In this document: piece after piece, positions 1 to 6,226 of the stretch | Position numbering within the stretch: position 1 is the stretch's first letter | Layout: each line of letters starts with the position of its first letter | Source of the DNA: CAVSWN01 sp046728115 | Lineage (GTDB): Bacteria > Acidobacteriota > Vicinamibacteria > Vicinamibacterales > CAVVIG01 | Direction: 5' to 3' | Length of the DNA: 6,705 nt | Assembly (NCBI GenBank): GCA_046728115.1 | Contig: JBKPDW010000368.1 | Span: forward strand, 1-6,705 | Position numbers and translations under genes: made by a program | The notes under the pieces: model-generated | The model's input: only the letters and a program-made list of their open reading frames with translations | Told to the model about the DNA's origin: nothing | The model's database searches: none

Positions 1-1449
1 GGCCTTGATCGCGTGTGCGCCGCGCGCCCAGGTGAGGCTGTCGGCGATCTGCACTCGCGACTCCGCGTAGTAGTCAATGTTGTCGGACGTGCTCTTCCCC
101 ATGATGATGAAGTTCGAGATGTCCAGCGACGGCTCGTTGTAGACCGCGGAGAAGTCGAAGGTCCGCCGCGCGAACTGGAAGCGCGCCTCGTTCACGAGCC
201 TCGGCGACAAGACCGAAACCGCATTGGCGACAAGCGCCTGGTCGCGCGTGAGGTTGTTGCGCGCTGTACTCGACGTCGGAGACGCGCGGCCGCCGCCGCC
301 CAGAAAGTTGTCGGTCGAGGAATCGAGAAAGTTGTAGCGTATCGACAGCGTGTGTTTCTGTTCGAGGTGATGATCGACCTTGACGAGAAACGAGTTGTAG
401 TGGTTATCGAGCACCTGATCGGTCGTTTCAGGGCGAAGTCCGAGCGGCACCCGTACGCTGTTGAGCAGCGCGAGATTGTCGAGCACGACCTGGGAGAAGC
501 GGTTCGACTGCTTGCGCAGTTGTCCCTCGTAATTGCCGAAGAAGAACGTACGGTCGGGCGCGATCGGACCGCCAAAGGTTCCACCAAACTGATTCTGTTT
601 GAGTGTGTCCTGGTTCGGGCGATTGAGAATCGACCGGGCGGCCAGCGCGTCGTCCATCCAGAATTCGTAAATCGATCCGTATCCCTGATTGGCGCCCGAC
701 TTGGTGACGATGTTGACGAAGCCGCCGAGGGCGCGTCCGTATTCGGCGAGATACGTGGAGTTGAGCACCCGGAATTCCTTGGCAGCTTCCTGCGACGGCG
801 TCGCGCGCGGCAGTCCCGTGAACGTCTGGACGTTGTCCGCGCCGTCGACCTGAATCATCGTGTTCAGTTCAGGCTGACCTCCAAACGATAAACGCGGCGC
901 AGCCGCGGAGCCGACGCCAACGTCCGGTTCCTTGAACGCACCGCCGCCGACGTTCTCGCGCCCGAGCGCGACGCCGCTCGACAGCTTGACGAAATCCACG
1001 AAGTTGCGGCCGGCGATCGGCAGCGACTCGATCTCGCGCGTCGTGACGACGCGGCTCAAATCGGTCTTGCTGGGCTCGATGAGCGGCGGTTCGGCCTGCA
1101 CGGTCACGGCCTCGGCGACCGCGCCGACGCTCATCTCGACGTCGGTCTCGCTCGTCCCGCCCACGGTGACGACAACCGGATTCCGAATGACGGTCCTGAA
1201 GCCGGCCAGGGCGGCACGCAGCTCGTACTCGCCGGAGTCGATGTTCGCGATGCGGTAGCGGCCTTCTGCATCGGTGACGACAGAGCGCGACGCGCCAGTC
1301 GCCGCGCTCCGGATCGTCATGGTGACCCCTTGCAACACGGCGCCCGTCGAGTCGCGAACCGTACCTGACACGGTTCCGGTCGCTGTTTGCGCGACGGCAG
1401 GCGCAGCTCCCACGAGGAGTATCGACAACAGCACGCAAAGGCGATGCAT
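1..1449 (-). CDS. Oar-like TonB-dependent outer-membrane receptor, N-terminal 483 residues (3' end off the left edge)
   Basis: Reading the minus strand from ATG 1449 gives 483 codons without a stop to base 1, so the C-terminal part of the barrel is missing. Members of this family are usually about 900-1100 residues. Residues 1-20 form a signal peptide: basic start, Leu/Val core, and cleavage after A-V-A at 18-20. Residues about 25-105 are a carboxypeptidase-regulatory-like beta-sandwich (GTVSGTVRDSTGAVLQGV, then D-A-E-G-R-Y near 60-65). The plug follows, with LPIAGRNF at 143-150, IQVDGADN at 199-206, and EYGRALGGFVNIVTKSG at 236-252. Barrel-start motifs typical of Oar-like receptors are QFGGTFGGPI (287-296) and FFFGNYEG (302-309). 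The protein would sit in the outer membrane and import an unknown ligand using TonB energy. I see no clear TonB box. The start is fixed by an in-frame TAA at 1459-1461 and a strong AAAGGAGG just upstream, although the 3-base spacing is short. Family is certain; ligand is unknown. Confidence 0.93.
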   Translation of the reverse strand, partial: MHRLCVLLSILLVGAAPAVAQTATGTVSGTVRDSTGAVLQGVTMTIRSAATGASRSVVTDAEGRYRIANIDSGEYELRAALAGFRTVIRNPVVVTVGGTSETDVEMSVGAVAEAVTVQAEPPLIEPSKTDLSRVVTTREIESLPIAGRNFVDFVKLSSGVALGRENVGGGAFKEPDVGVGSAAAPRLSFGGQPELNTMIQVDGADNVQTFTGLPRATPSQEAAKEFRVLNSTYLAEYGRALGGFVNIVTKSGANQGYGSIYEFWMDDALAARSILNRPNQDTLKQNQFGGTFGGPIAPDRTFFFGNYEGQLRKQSNRFSQVVLDNLALLNSVRVPLGLRPETTDQVLDNHYNSFLVKVDHHLEQKHTLSIRYNFLDSSTDNFLGGGGRASPTSSTARNNLTRDQALVANAVSVLSPRLVNEARFQFARRTFDFSAVYNEPSLDISNFIIMGKSTSDNIDYYAESRVQIADSLTWARGAHAIKA

Positions 1450-1468
1450 AGACCTCCTTTACGCCGGC

Positions 1469-1498
1469 ATTAGACGTCACGTGATCGGGAACCGTCAA
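1469..1498 (-). promoter_or_regulatory. Candidate sigma70-type promoter for the TonB-dependent receptor gene
   Basis: On the minus strand a TTGACG box (1493-1498, five of six matches) is separated by 18 bases from TCTAAT (1469-1474, five of six). Transcription would start near 1462, giving a very short leader that contains the AAAGGAGG ribosome site (1453-1460). The spacer holds the 8-base palindrome TCACGTGA (1477-1484), a possible operator. The receptor therefore probably has its own start in addition to any read-through from the ABC genes. Confidence 0.5.
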
Positions 1499-1548
1499 GA
1501 CGATCACGCGATCCGCCATCATCTCGATCGCTAACCTCGAACGCGATG

Positions 1549-2301
1549 TCACTGACGATGGAGCGCCCAGAGCGCACCGCCGAACGTGAGCAGGGTGAAC
1601 ACGAGGAACGCCGTGGACTCCCACACAATTCGGGGCGCCTGTCCCGCACCGATCGTCGCGTATCGCAACACATCGACCTGCCAGGTGATCGGGTTGGCGA
1701 ACGCAATCTCACGAAAGGGACTCGGCAGCGGTTCGATCGGATAGAACATCGAGCTGGCAAACAGGAACACAAAGTAGAACACCGATGTCACGGTGTTGAA
1801 CGCATCGTTGCGCCGCATCATCAACGCGAATATCGCGTAGAAGAAGAACCACCCGGCCGTTCCGAGAAAGACACCGGCGCCCAGCAGCGGCAGGCGGTGC
1901 CATTGAACCGGGACGCCGAGCCACGCTCGTGCCAGCAGGACGGTGATTCCGGCCTGCCCGATGGCGATCACCAGGTTGAACAGCACTTTTCCGAGCAGAT
2001 ACTGCGCCCTGCTCATCGGGTAGGTCAGCATCTCGTAAAAGATCCCGTTGTCGCGATCCATGAAGAAGGACCAGGCCGTGTTCGATGCGATGCCAAAGCT
2101 TGCCATTCCAAGTACGCCGGCAAGGAAGAACGTGTTGTAGTCGCCCTCGTAGCCGGCCACGGTGAAGCCCATCGCCTGCGTCATCCCGACGCCAAACACG
2201 AGCAGATACCCGAGCGGATAGAACAGATCCCAGAAGATGAACGTCAGGTTCGTCGCCCGGATCTTCGCTTCACGGTACAAGATTGCGCTGAGCGGTCCCA
2301 T
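1549..2301 (-). CDS. ABC-2 type exporter permease
   Basis: This 250-residue integral membrane protein is the channel half of an ABC-2 type export system and would dimerise with the ATPase encoded just upstream. Six hydrophobic segments can be seen at about residues 22-41, 57-78, 103-126, 137-160, 172-188 and 229-247. An ABC-2 signature region lies before the last helix (FYPIEPLPSPF, 186-196, then NPITWQVDVLRY, 203-214). Length and layout match DrrB/NodJ-like permeases. I chose ATG 2301 because it has GGAG six bases upstream. The tandem ATGs at 2316 and 2313 are preceded by C-rich sequence with no ribosome site. With this start the gene overlaps the end of the ATPase gene by 32 bases, which suggests translational coupling. 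The substrate cannot be read from sequence; drugs, lipids or polysaccharides are the usual cargo of this family. Confidence 0.9.
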   Translation of the reverse strand: MGPLSAILYREAKIRATNLTFIFWDLFYPLGYLLVFGVGMTQAMGFTVAGYEGDYNTFFLAGVLGMASFGIASNTAWSFFMDRDNGIFYEMLTYPMSRAQYLLGKVLFNLVIAIGQAGITVLLARAWLGVPVQWHRLPLLGAGVFLGTAGWFFFYAIFALMMRRNDAFNTVTSVFYFVFLFASSMFYPIEPLPSPFREIAFANPITWQVDVLRYATIGAGQAPRIVWESTAFLVFTLLTFGGALWALHRQ

Positions 2302-3256
2302 CGCGCTCTCCATCATGGGAGGTGGCGGTCAGCTCCACGAACACGTCTTCCAGGCTCGCGCCGCCAACCTCGAGTCGTAATACCCGTCCCTTGCTTGCCA
2401 GGCTGCCCACGACATCCAGCACGCGGGCTTCGCGATCCTTGAGCGTCACCACGATGGTGTTCTGATTCACTCGCACGTGCTGGGGGTGAAACCGTTCGAC
2501 GTCGGATTCCAATCCCTTCGGCATGCGGTCGTAGGTCACCGTCACGTCGTAGAGATGTGCCGACAGCAGCTTGAGGGCGTTGACGTCGCCGCGGGCAACT
2601 TGTCGTCCAGCGTTGAGAATGAGAATGTCATCGCACAACTCCTCGGCCTCGCTCAGAATCTGCGTCGTGAGAACGATGGTGCGGCCGCGTGCCGCTTCCT
2701 GGCGCAAGCGCGTCATCACCGACCGCTTCAGCAGCGGATCCATGCCGGTCGAGAACTCGTCGAGAAACACGACGGGCGTGTCGACCATGAACACCTTCGC
2801 GACCTGCACGCGGCGTTTGAAGCCGCCGCTCAAGTCCATCAGCTTTCGACCCGCATCCGCCTCGAGGCCGAACTGGGCCACGACGTCCGCCGTTCGAGCG
2901 CGGATTGTGGCGCTCGACAATCCGTGAAAGCGGCCGAAGGTCGCCAGGTTGTCGCGCACCGACAGGAACAGCTCCGCCGCGTTCTCCTGGATCACAACCG
3001 AGATCCGTCGCCTCACCTCGAGCGGCTGATGAACGACGTTGAATCCTTCGATGCTGACCACGCCTTCCGAGGGCCGGAGCAACGTGGTGAGGATGCGAAG
3101 CGTGGTGGTTTTCCCAGCGCCATTCGGCCCGAGCAACCCGAAGATGGCGCCGCGATCGATGGAGAAGCTCAAATCGTCCACGGCGCGGACAGGCGGTTGC
3201 CTGCGCCGCTCGAAAACCTTGACGAGGTTCTGGACGACGATAGCCGGACGAGACAT
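2270..3256 (-). CDS. ABC exporter ATP-binding protein with Gln in the H-loop
   Basis: This 328-residue cytoplasmic ATPase would power the permease encoded immediately downstream. Visible in order are Walker A GPNGAGKTT (43-51), Q-loop Gln at 90, signature LSGGFKRR (142-149), Walker B VVFLDE (162-167), and the D-loop region STGMDP (169-174). The C-terminal extension ends in the DrrA-like SLEDVFVELT (301-310) plus an 18-residue tail that overlaps the next gene. Two deviations stand out. The switch histidine expected after LTT is Gln199 (LTTQILSEAEE), and the usual DEPT after Walker B is DEFS. The catalytic Glu167 is kept, so hydrolysis is plausible. ATG 3256 has AAAGGTG about seven bases upstream. 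The gene is first in a two-gene unit behind the promoter at 3402-3430. Family assignment is firm; substrate is unknown. Confidence 0.94.
   Translation of the reverse strand: MSRPAIVVQNLVKVFERRRQPPVRAVDDLSFSIDRGAIFGLLGPNGAGKTTTLRILTTLLRPSEGVVSIEGFNVVHQPLEVRRRISVVIQENAAELFLSVRDNLATFGRFHGLSSATIRARTADVVAQFGLEADAGRKLMDLSGGFKRRVQVAKVFMVDTPVVFLDEFSTGMDPLLKRSVMTRLRQEAARGRTIVLTTQILSEAEELCDDILILNAGRQVARGDVNALKLLSAHLYDVTVTYDRMPKGLESDVERFHPQHVRVNQNTIVVTLKDREARVLDVVGSLASKGRVLRLEVGGASLEDVFVELTATSHDGERDGTAQRNLVP
2308..2311 (-). promoter_or_regulatory. Ribosome binding site deciding the permease start
   Basis: GGAG lies six bases before ATG 2301, inside the 3' end of the ATPase gene. The two earlier in-frame ATGs (2316, 2313) have no purine-rich element upstream, so this site favours the shorter 250-residue permease over a 255-residue version. 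Confidence 0.55.
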
Positions 3257-3397
3257 GGATAGTCACCTTTCCAAGTCGGAGACCTACTACGAGTGTCAGA
3301 GGAGCGTGCCCGCCGACGTGGCCGCGGAGCAGCTCAGAAACTAGGGAAGAACGGGACGGAGGTCAGTTGCGAAAGGGTTTCATCAGAAGCAAGTGAC

Positions 3398-3412
3398 CGA
3401 GATCCTATCTCG
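3398..3412. promoter_or_regulatory. Perfect 6+6 palindrome over the -10 box, candidate operator
   Basis: CGAGAT and ATCTCG flank a three-base centre (3404-3406), and the -10 hexamer of the ABC promoter lies inside the palindrome. A dimeric repressor binding here would block polymerase. No regulator gene is present in the window, so the binding protein is unknown. In RNA it could fold only as a tiny hairpin, so a DNA operator is more likely than a terminator. This size of palindrome can also arise by chance. Confidence 0.35.
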
Positions 3413-3430
3413 ATGGCGTGAAGCTGTCAA
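3402..3430 (-). promoter_or_regulatory. Strong candidate sigma70 promoter for the ABC exporter genes
   Basis: The minus strand carries a perfect TTGACA (3425-3430), a 17-base spacer, and TAGGAT (3402-3407, four of six matches to TATAAT). Transcription would start near 3395, leaving a leader of about 139 bases before the ATPase ATG at 3256. This is the best promoter match I found in the window. It lies downstream of the GNAT-aminotransferase stop at 3541, so the ABC genes are likely a separate unit. Confidence 0.6.
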
Positions 3431-3540
3431 AGTCGCCCTCATAGTTGTGTGTGATCGCCGCGAGCTGCCGGCTGCGGGTGAGAATCCGAGGCCAACCCTA
3501 TCCGTTGTGCCCAGCTGCGCCGCGGTCATCGCAGAGGGTG

Positions 3541-5172
3541 TCAACAGCGCAGCGTCGCAGCCGTGCAGGACGGATCGGCACACAGCTGGAGCATCGCAGT
3601 CGAGACGGCTGACAGCTCGCCGCGCGATGGTTGGCCCATCAGGCAGATCTGAATCCAGTTCCGGTCCTTCAGGTAGCGGCTGTTCGCGCTAACGAGGTAT
3701 CCCTCCTTCTCCAGTTCTGCACTTACCCTGACGGAGTTCACGCTCTCGGGCAATGCAATGGTCACGACGCCAGGGGACGGTTGCGCCGCCGATCCCACCA
3801 ACTGGAAGCCGAGACGGGTCAGCCGATCGCGCAACCACGCCGACGTCTCGGCGAGCTCCCGGAACCGTGCATCCCACTCGACCCGTCCCAGGGCGGTCTG
3901 CAACGAGTGCACGAGATTCGAGGAGTGTGTGAACGGTACACCGCGTGCACGCGCGTAGAGTCCGAGGTCGAGTACGCACGGCAGCGCCGTCGGCGCGGCA
4001 GAGACTTCATGGTCGTAAAACACCATGGAGAGGCCGGGGAACGCACCTAGGCCCTTGCCACTGACACCCGATGCAAGGTACGCGTGACCGAGATCCAGAG
4101 GCACGGTACCGAGCGAGCTGATGGCATCGACACACAGCCTGACATCGAGGCGCCGGCACACCTTGCCGACTGCCTCGAGATCGTTCAAAACCCCTGTTGA
4201 AGTCTCGCAGTGGACGAACCAGAGCCACCGGCGCGTGGGGACTCGGACCAGACGACGTTCGACTTCATCGACATCGAAGGGTTCGCCCCAGGTCCGTGCC
4301 ATGACCTCGAAGCTGAGCCCCCAGCGGCGCGCGTGATCCGCGAGGCGCTCGCCAAACTCTCCGTTGCTCAAGATCAGACCGGGTGTCCGATCCAGCGACA
4401 GCTGACCGGCAACCGCATCGTTGGCCATCGTGCCGCTTCCGAGGAGGATCTCCACGCGGGCGGCGCCAGCGAGGGCGCAGAGACGTGATCGAGTCGCTTC
4501 CATCTCCTCGAGAAACGTCTCCGATCGATGCGACCGCGCCGGACGCTGCAGCGCACGACGCACTTCCGGCCGGACGGCCACGGGACCGGGCAAGAAGTTG
4601 GCGGACATGGCTCCGGTTCGTGCGACGCGACGGAACAACTTCGGCGCCCGAGGCGCGAACCCCTCCAGCGTCAGCATCATCGGCTGAAACAACACGGGGG
4701 GCGTTCCGACCAGCGGCCCGAAAGGTTCGAAGCCCACGTGTCGATACAGCTTCACTTGCTGGGTCACGGCAGAGATCAACGCCAGGTCGAACCCGTGCCG
4801 CATGCAATGACGCCACACGCGGTCGAACATCGTCGGCAGCCACTGGCCGGCGCGGTACTGCCTCTGGACGGCCAGGAGACGAAGCTCGCAAATCGATCGT
4901 CCTGCCGGGAGATAGGTATCGAGATCGGGTAACCGCTGTTCGATTGAAAACGGACGTCGTTCACGGATGGCGATCATCCCCATCAACTGCCTGCCGGCGA
5001 GCGCGATCACGTATGTGTTTTCGTCGTGAAATCGGTCGACCAGGCGTCCAGAGGGATGTGCCGCGTGCTGGGGAATCTCCTCAGCGAAGGTCTGGTGATT
5101 GAGACGATGAATCTGCTCGAATTCCCAGTCTTCAGTGGCGATCTTCACGAGAAGATCCGACGGCGGGTCCAT
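3541..5172 (-). CDS. Bifunctional GNAT acyltransferase / class V PLP-dependent aminotransferase (PhnW-like)
   Basis: This 543-residue protein has two domains. Residues 1-170 look like a GNAT fold: a beta-strand pair around YVIALAG and MGMIAIR (54-70), CELRLLAVQRQYRAGQ (96-110) in the place of the acyl-donor strand and loop, and the late motif KLYRHVGFEPFG (141-152). Residues about 189-530 are a fold-type I aminotransferase closest in motifs to 2-aminoethylphosphonate:pyruvate transaminase. These are GPVAVRPEV (196-204), GSGTMANDAV (245-254), NGEFGERL (270-277), HCETSTGVLND (321-331), VDAISSLG with cofactor-binding Asp349, and SGKGLGAFPG with Schiff-base Lys373. All key PLP residues seem intact, so the domain should be active. 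ATG 5172 has GAGG four bases upstream. The likely role is to form or transfer an amine and N-acylate it, but the substrates are unknown. Neighbouring lipid enzymes favour a long-chain acyl product. The domain calls are firm; the pathway is inferred. Confidence 0.9.
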   Translation of the reverse strand: MDPPSDLLVKIATEDWEFEQIHRLNHQTFAEEIPQHAAHPSGRLVDRFHDENTYVIALAGRQLMGMIAIRERRPFSIEQRLPDLDTYLPAGRSICELRLLAVQRQYRAGQWLPTMFDRVWRHCMRHGFDLALISAVTQQVKLYRHVGFEPFGPLVGTPPVLFQPMMLTLEGFAPRAPKLFRRVARTGAMSANFLPGPVAVRPEVRRALQRPARSHRSETFLEEMEATRSRLCALAGAARVEILLGSGTMANDAVAGQLSLDRTPGLILSNGEFGERLADHARRWGLSFEVMARTWGEPFDVDEVERRLVRVPTRRWLWFVHCETSTGVLNDLEAVGKVCRRLDVRLCVDAISSLGTVPLDLGHAYLASGVSGKGLGAFPGLSMVFYDHEVSAAPTALPCVLDLGLYARARGVPFTHSSNLVHSLQTALGRVEWDARFRELAETSAWLRDRLTRLGFQLVGSAAQPSPGVVTIALPESVNSVRVSAELEKEGYLVSANSRYLKDRNWIQICLMGQPSRGELSAVSTAMLQLCADPSCTAATLRC

Positions 5173-5217
5173 GGCGCCTCACGCGGTTCAAGTGCCCTGT
5201 GTGGCCGAGCCGGTCAG

Positions 5218-5247
5218 ATCCTGCACAAACACGTCGATACGCATCAA
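5218..5247 (-). promoter_or_regulatory. Weak candidate promoter for the GNAT-aminotransferase gene
   Basis: In the 151-base divergent gap the minus strand has TTGATG (5242-5247, four of six), an 18-base spacer and CAGGAT (5218-5223, three of six). It is the best match I could find upstream of ATG 5172, but it is near the level expected by chance. Confidence 0.2.
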
Positions 5248-5261
5248 GGAAAAACTTCGAG

Positions 5262-5290
5262 GTGATGTCCGGGCTGGGTTTGGATAGAAT
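5262..5290 (+). promoter_or_regulatory. Weak candidate promoter for the desaturase-like gene
   Basis: TAGAAT (5285-5290) matches the -10 consensus at five of six positions. Only a poor GTGATG (5262-5267, three of six) sits 17 bases upstream. The start of transcription would be near 5297, about 27 bases before GTG 5324. Confidence 0.3.
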
Positions 5291-5323
5291 CTGGCCGTCC
5301 CAACCTCTCTCACGAATCGTTTT

Positions 5324-6226
5324 GTGCAAGCCTTTCCGAGCTGGCAACGGTTTCTCCGCAGCCGCAGCGCAGCGCTGCTGACGCACGGCAGTCTGGGCGT
5401 TCTCACTGTCGTCGAGTTCGTGCTCCTGCTCCGGCTCAACTTCTGGATCGCATTCCTGCCGTGCGCGTTAATCCACCACCGGATCGGCGTGCTGCTGCAC
5501 GAGTACATTCATGGAATCCCGTTTGCGCGATACCGCCACAATCTCTGGATTCTGAGCTTTTTCGACGGCCTGATGCTGATGTGTGGAACCTTTGAACTGT
5601 TTCGCGGTACGCATCTGGCGCACCATCGTTGGCTCAATACGGAGCGAGACCCGGCCTTCACCGTGGAGCGCTCGACGTTGGATGGACGAGGCGCCGCAGG
5701 CTGGTTCAGCGCGCTGGAAGCCGTGCAGTATCTGGTGTACCTGGTCGAGGTGTTTCAAGGCCGCCACCCCTACGTCAGTCGGTCTCGTATCGTACTCGGT
5801 GCAGTGTTGTCAGCCGCGTCGATCGGAGGGTGGATCTGGATCGGACGGCCCGACATCCTTGGGAAGATCCTGCTGCTGACGCTGTTCAACCTGCTCGGTC
5901 CGGTGTCGCTTCGCGGCGCGATCGAGCACCACAGCCAACCCGGCGATCCAGGCTTTGCCAACGAGTATCGCGTCTACATTCCGCTGTTCAACCTGAACCG
6001 CCACGTGCACCATCACGAGGATCCGCGGTGCCCTTGGTACTTCCTCGAGTACCGGACGGACAAGCCGCTCTGGACGATTCACTATCTCACCCATTGGTTT
6101 CACGTCTACGTGTGGCGCGACTACGTGCTCATGCGGCCGATGCCGGCGTCGAGGCACAGGACCGGGCGGACGCCCAACACCCGGGAACGCCGTGGTCATC
6201 TTTTCAGCACGCCGCGCGGCCAGTGA
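5324..6226 (+). CDS. Membrane diiron fatty acid desaturase/hydroxylase superfamily protein
   Basis: This 300-residue membrane protein carries the histidine clusters that bind two irons in the fatty acid desaturase superfamily: HEYIH (59-63, HX3H), HLAHH (97-101, HX2HH) and HVHHH (227-231, HX2HH). An extra EHHS lies at 201-204. Hydrophobic stretches at about 22-60, 74-90, 132-143, 155-173 and 178-194 would place the His boxes on the cytoplasmic side. The reaction is probably O2-dependent desaturation or hydroxylation of an acyl chain or lipid. Carotenoid ketolases and hydroxylases share the same boxes and remain possible. The start is GTG 5324: the frame is open only back to 5288 (TAG at 5285-5287), contains no ATG, and no clear ribosome site is visible, so this start is uncertain. 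The gene diverges from the GNAT-aminotransferase and its Arg-rich tail (about 277-300) overlaps the convergent acyltransferase gene. Confidence 0.87.
   Translation: MQAFPSWQRFLRSRSAALLTHGSLGVLTVVEFVLLLRLNFWIAFLPCALIHHRIGVLLHEYIHGIPFARYRHNLWILSFFDGLMLMCGTFELFRGTHLAHHRWLNTERDPAFTVERSTLDGRGAAGWFSALEAVQYLVYLVEVFQGRHPYVSRSRIVLGAVLSAASIGGWIWIGRPDILGKILLLTLFNLLGPVSLRGAIEHHSQPGDPGFANEYRVYIPLFNLNRHVHHHEDPRCPWYFLEYRTDKPLWTIHYLTHWFHVYVWRDYVLMRPMPASRHRTGRTPNTRERRGHLFSTPRGQ

Noticed and set aside
13..891. Long plus-strand open frame opposite the receptor
   Set aside because: It lies entirely antisense to the receptor, whose minus-strand frame shows clear signal peptide, plug and barrel motifs. The plus-strand translation is Arg/Val-rich with no recognisable domain, as expected of a high-GC shadow.
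1546..2442. Plus-strand open frame of nearly 300 codons opposite the permease
   Set aside because: Its translation is highly charged and low in hydrophobic order, while the opposite strand encodes an ABC-2 permease with six membrane segments.
2477..3262. Plus-strand open frame opposite the ATPase
   Set aside because: It is fully antisense to a gene with all ABC ATPase motifs and has no recognisable domain of its own.
3458..3477. Hairpin (7-bp stem with one bulge) downstream of the GNAT-aminotransferase stop
   Set aside because: There is no T-run after the stem on the minus strand, and the stem is short and GC-rich enough to arise by chance, so I did not call a terminator.
3383..3583. Small minus-strand open frame (66 codons) between the ABC and aminotransferase genes
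   Set aside because: It overlaps the end of the aminotransferase gene in another frame and spans the promoter. It has no ribosome site and no recognisable sequence.
3541..5172. Plain phosphonate catabolism (PhnW plus PhnO) as the function
   Set aside because: No other phosphonate gene is visible, and the neighbours are lipid enzymes, so this stays only an alternative.
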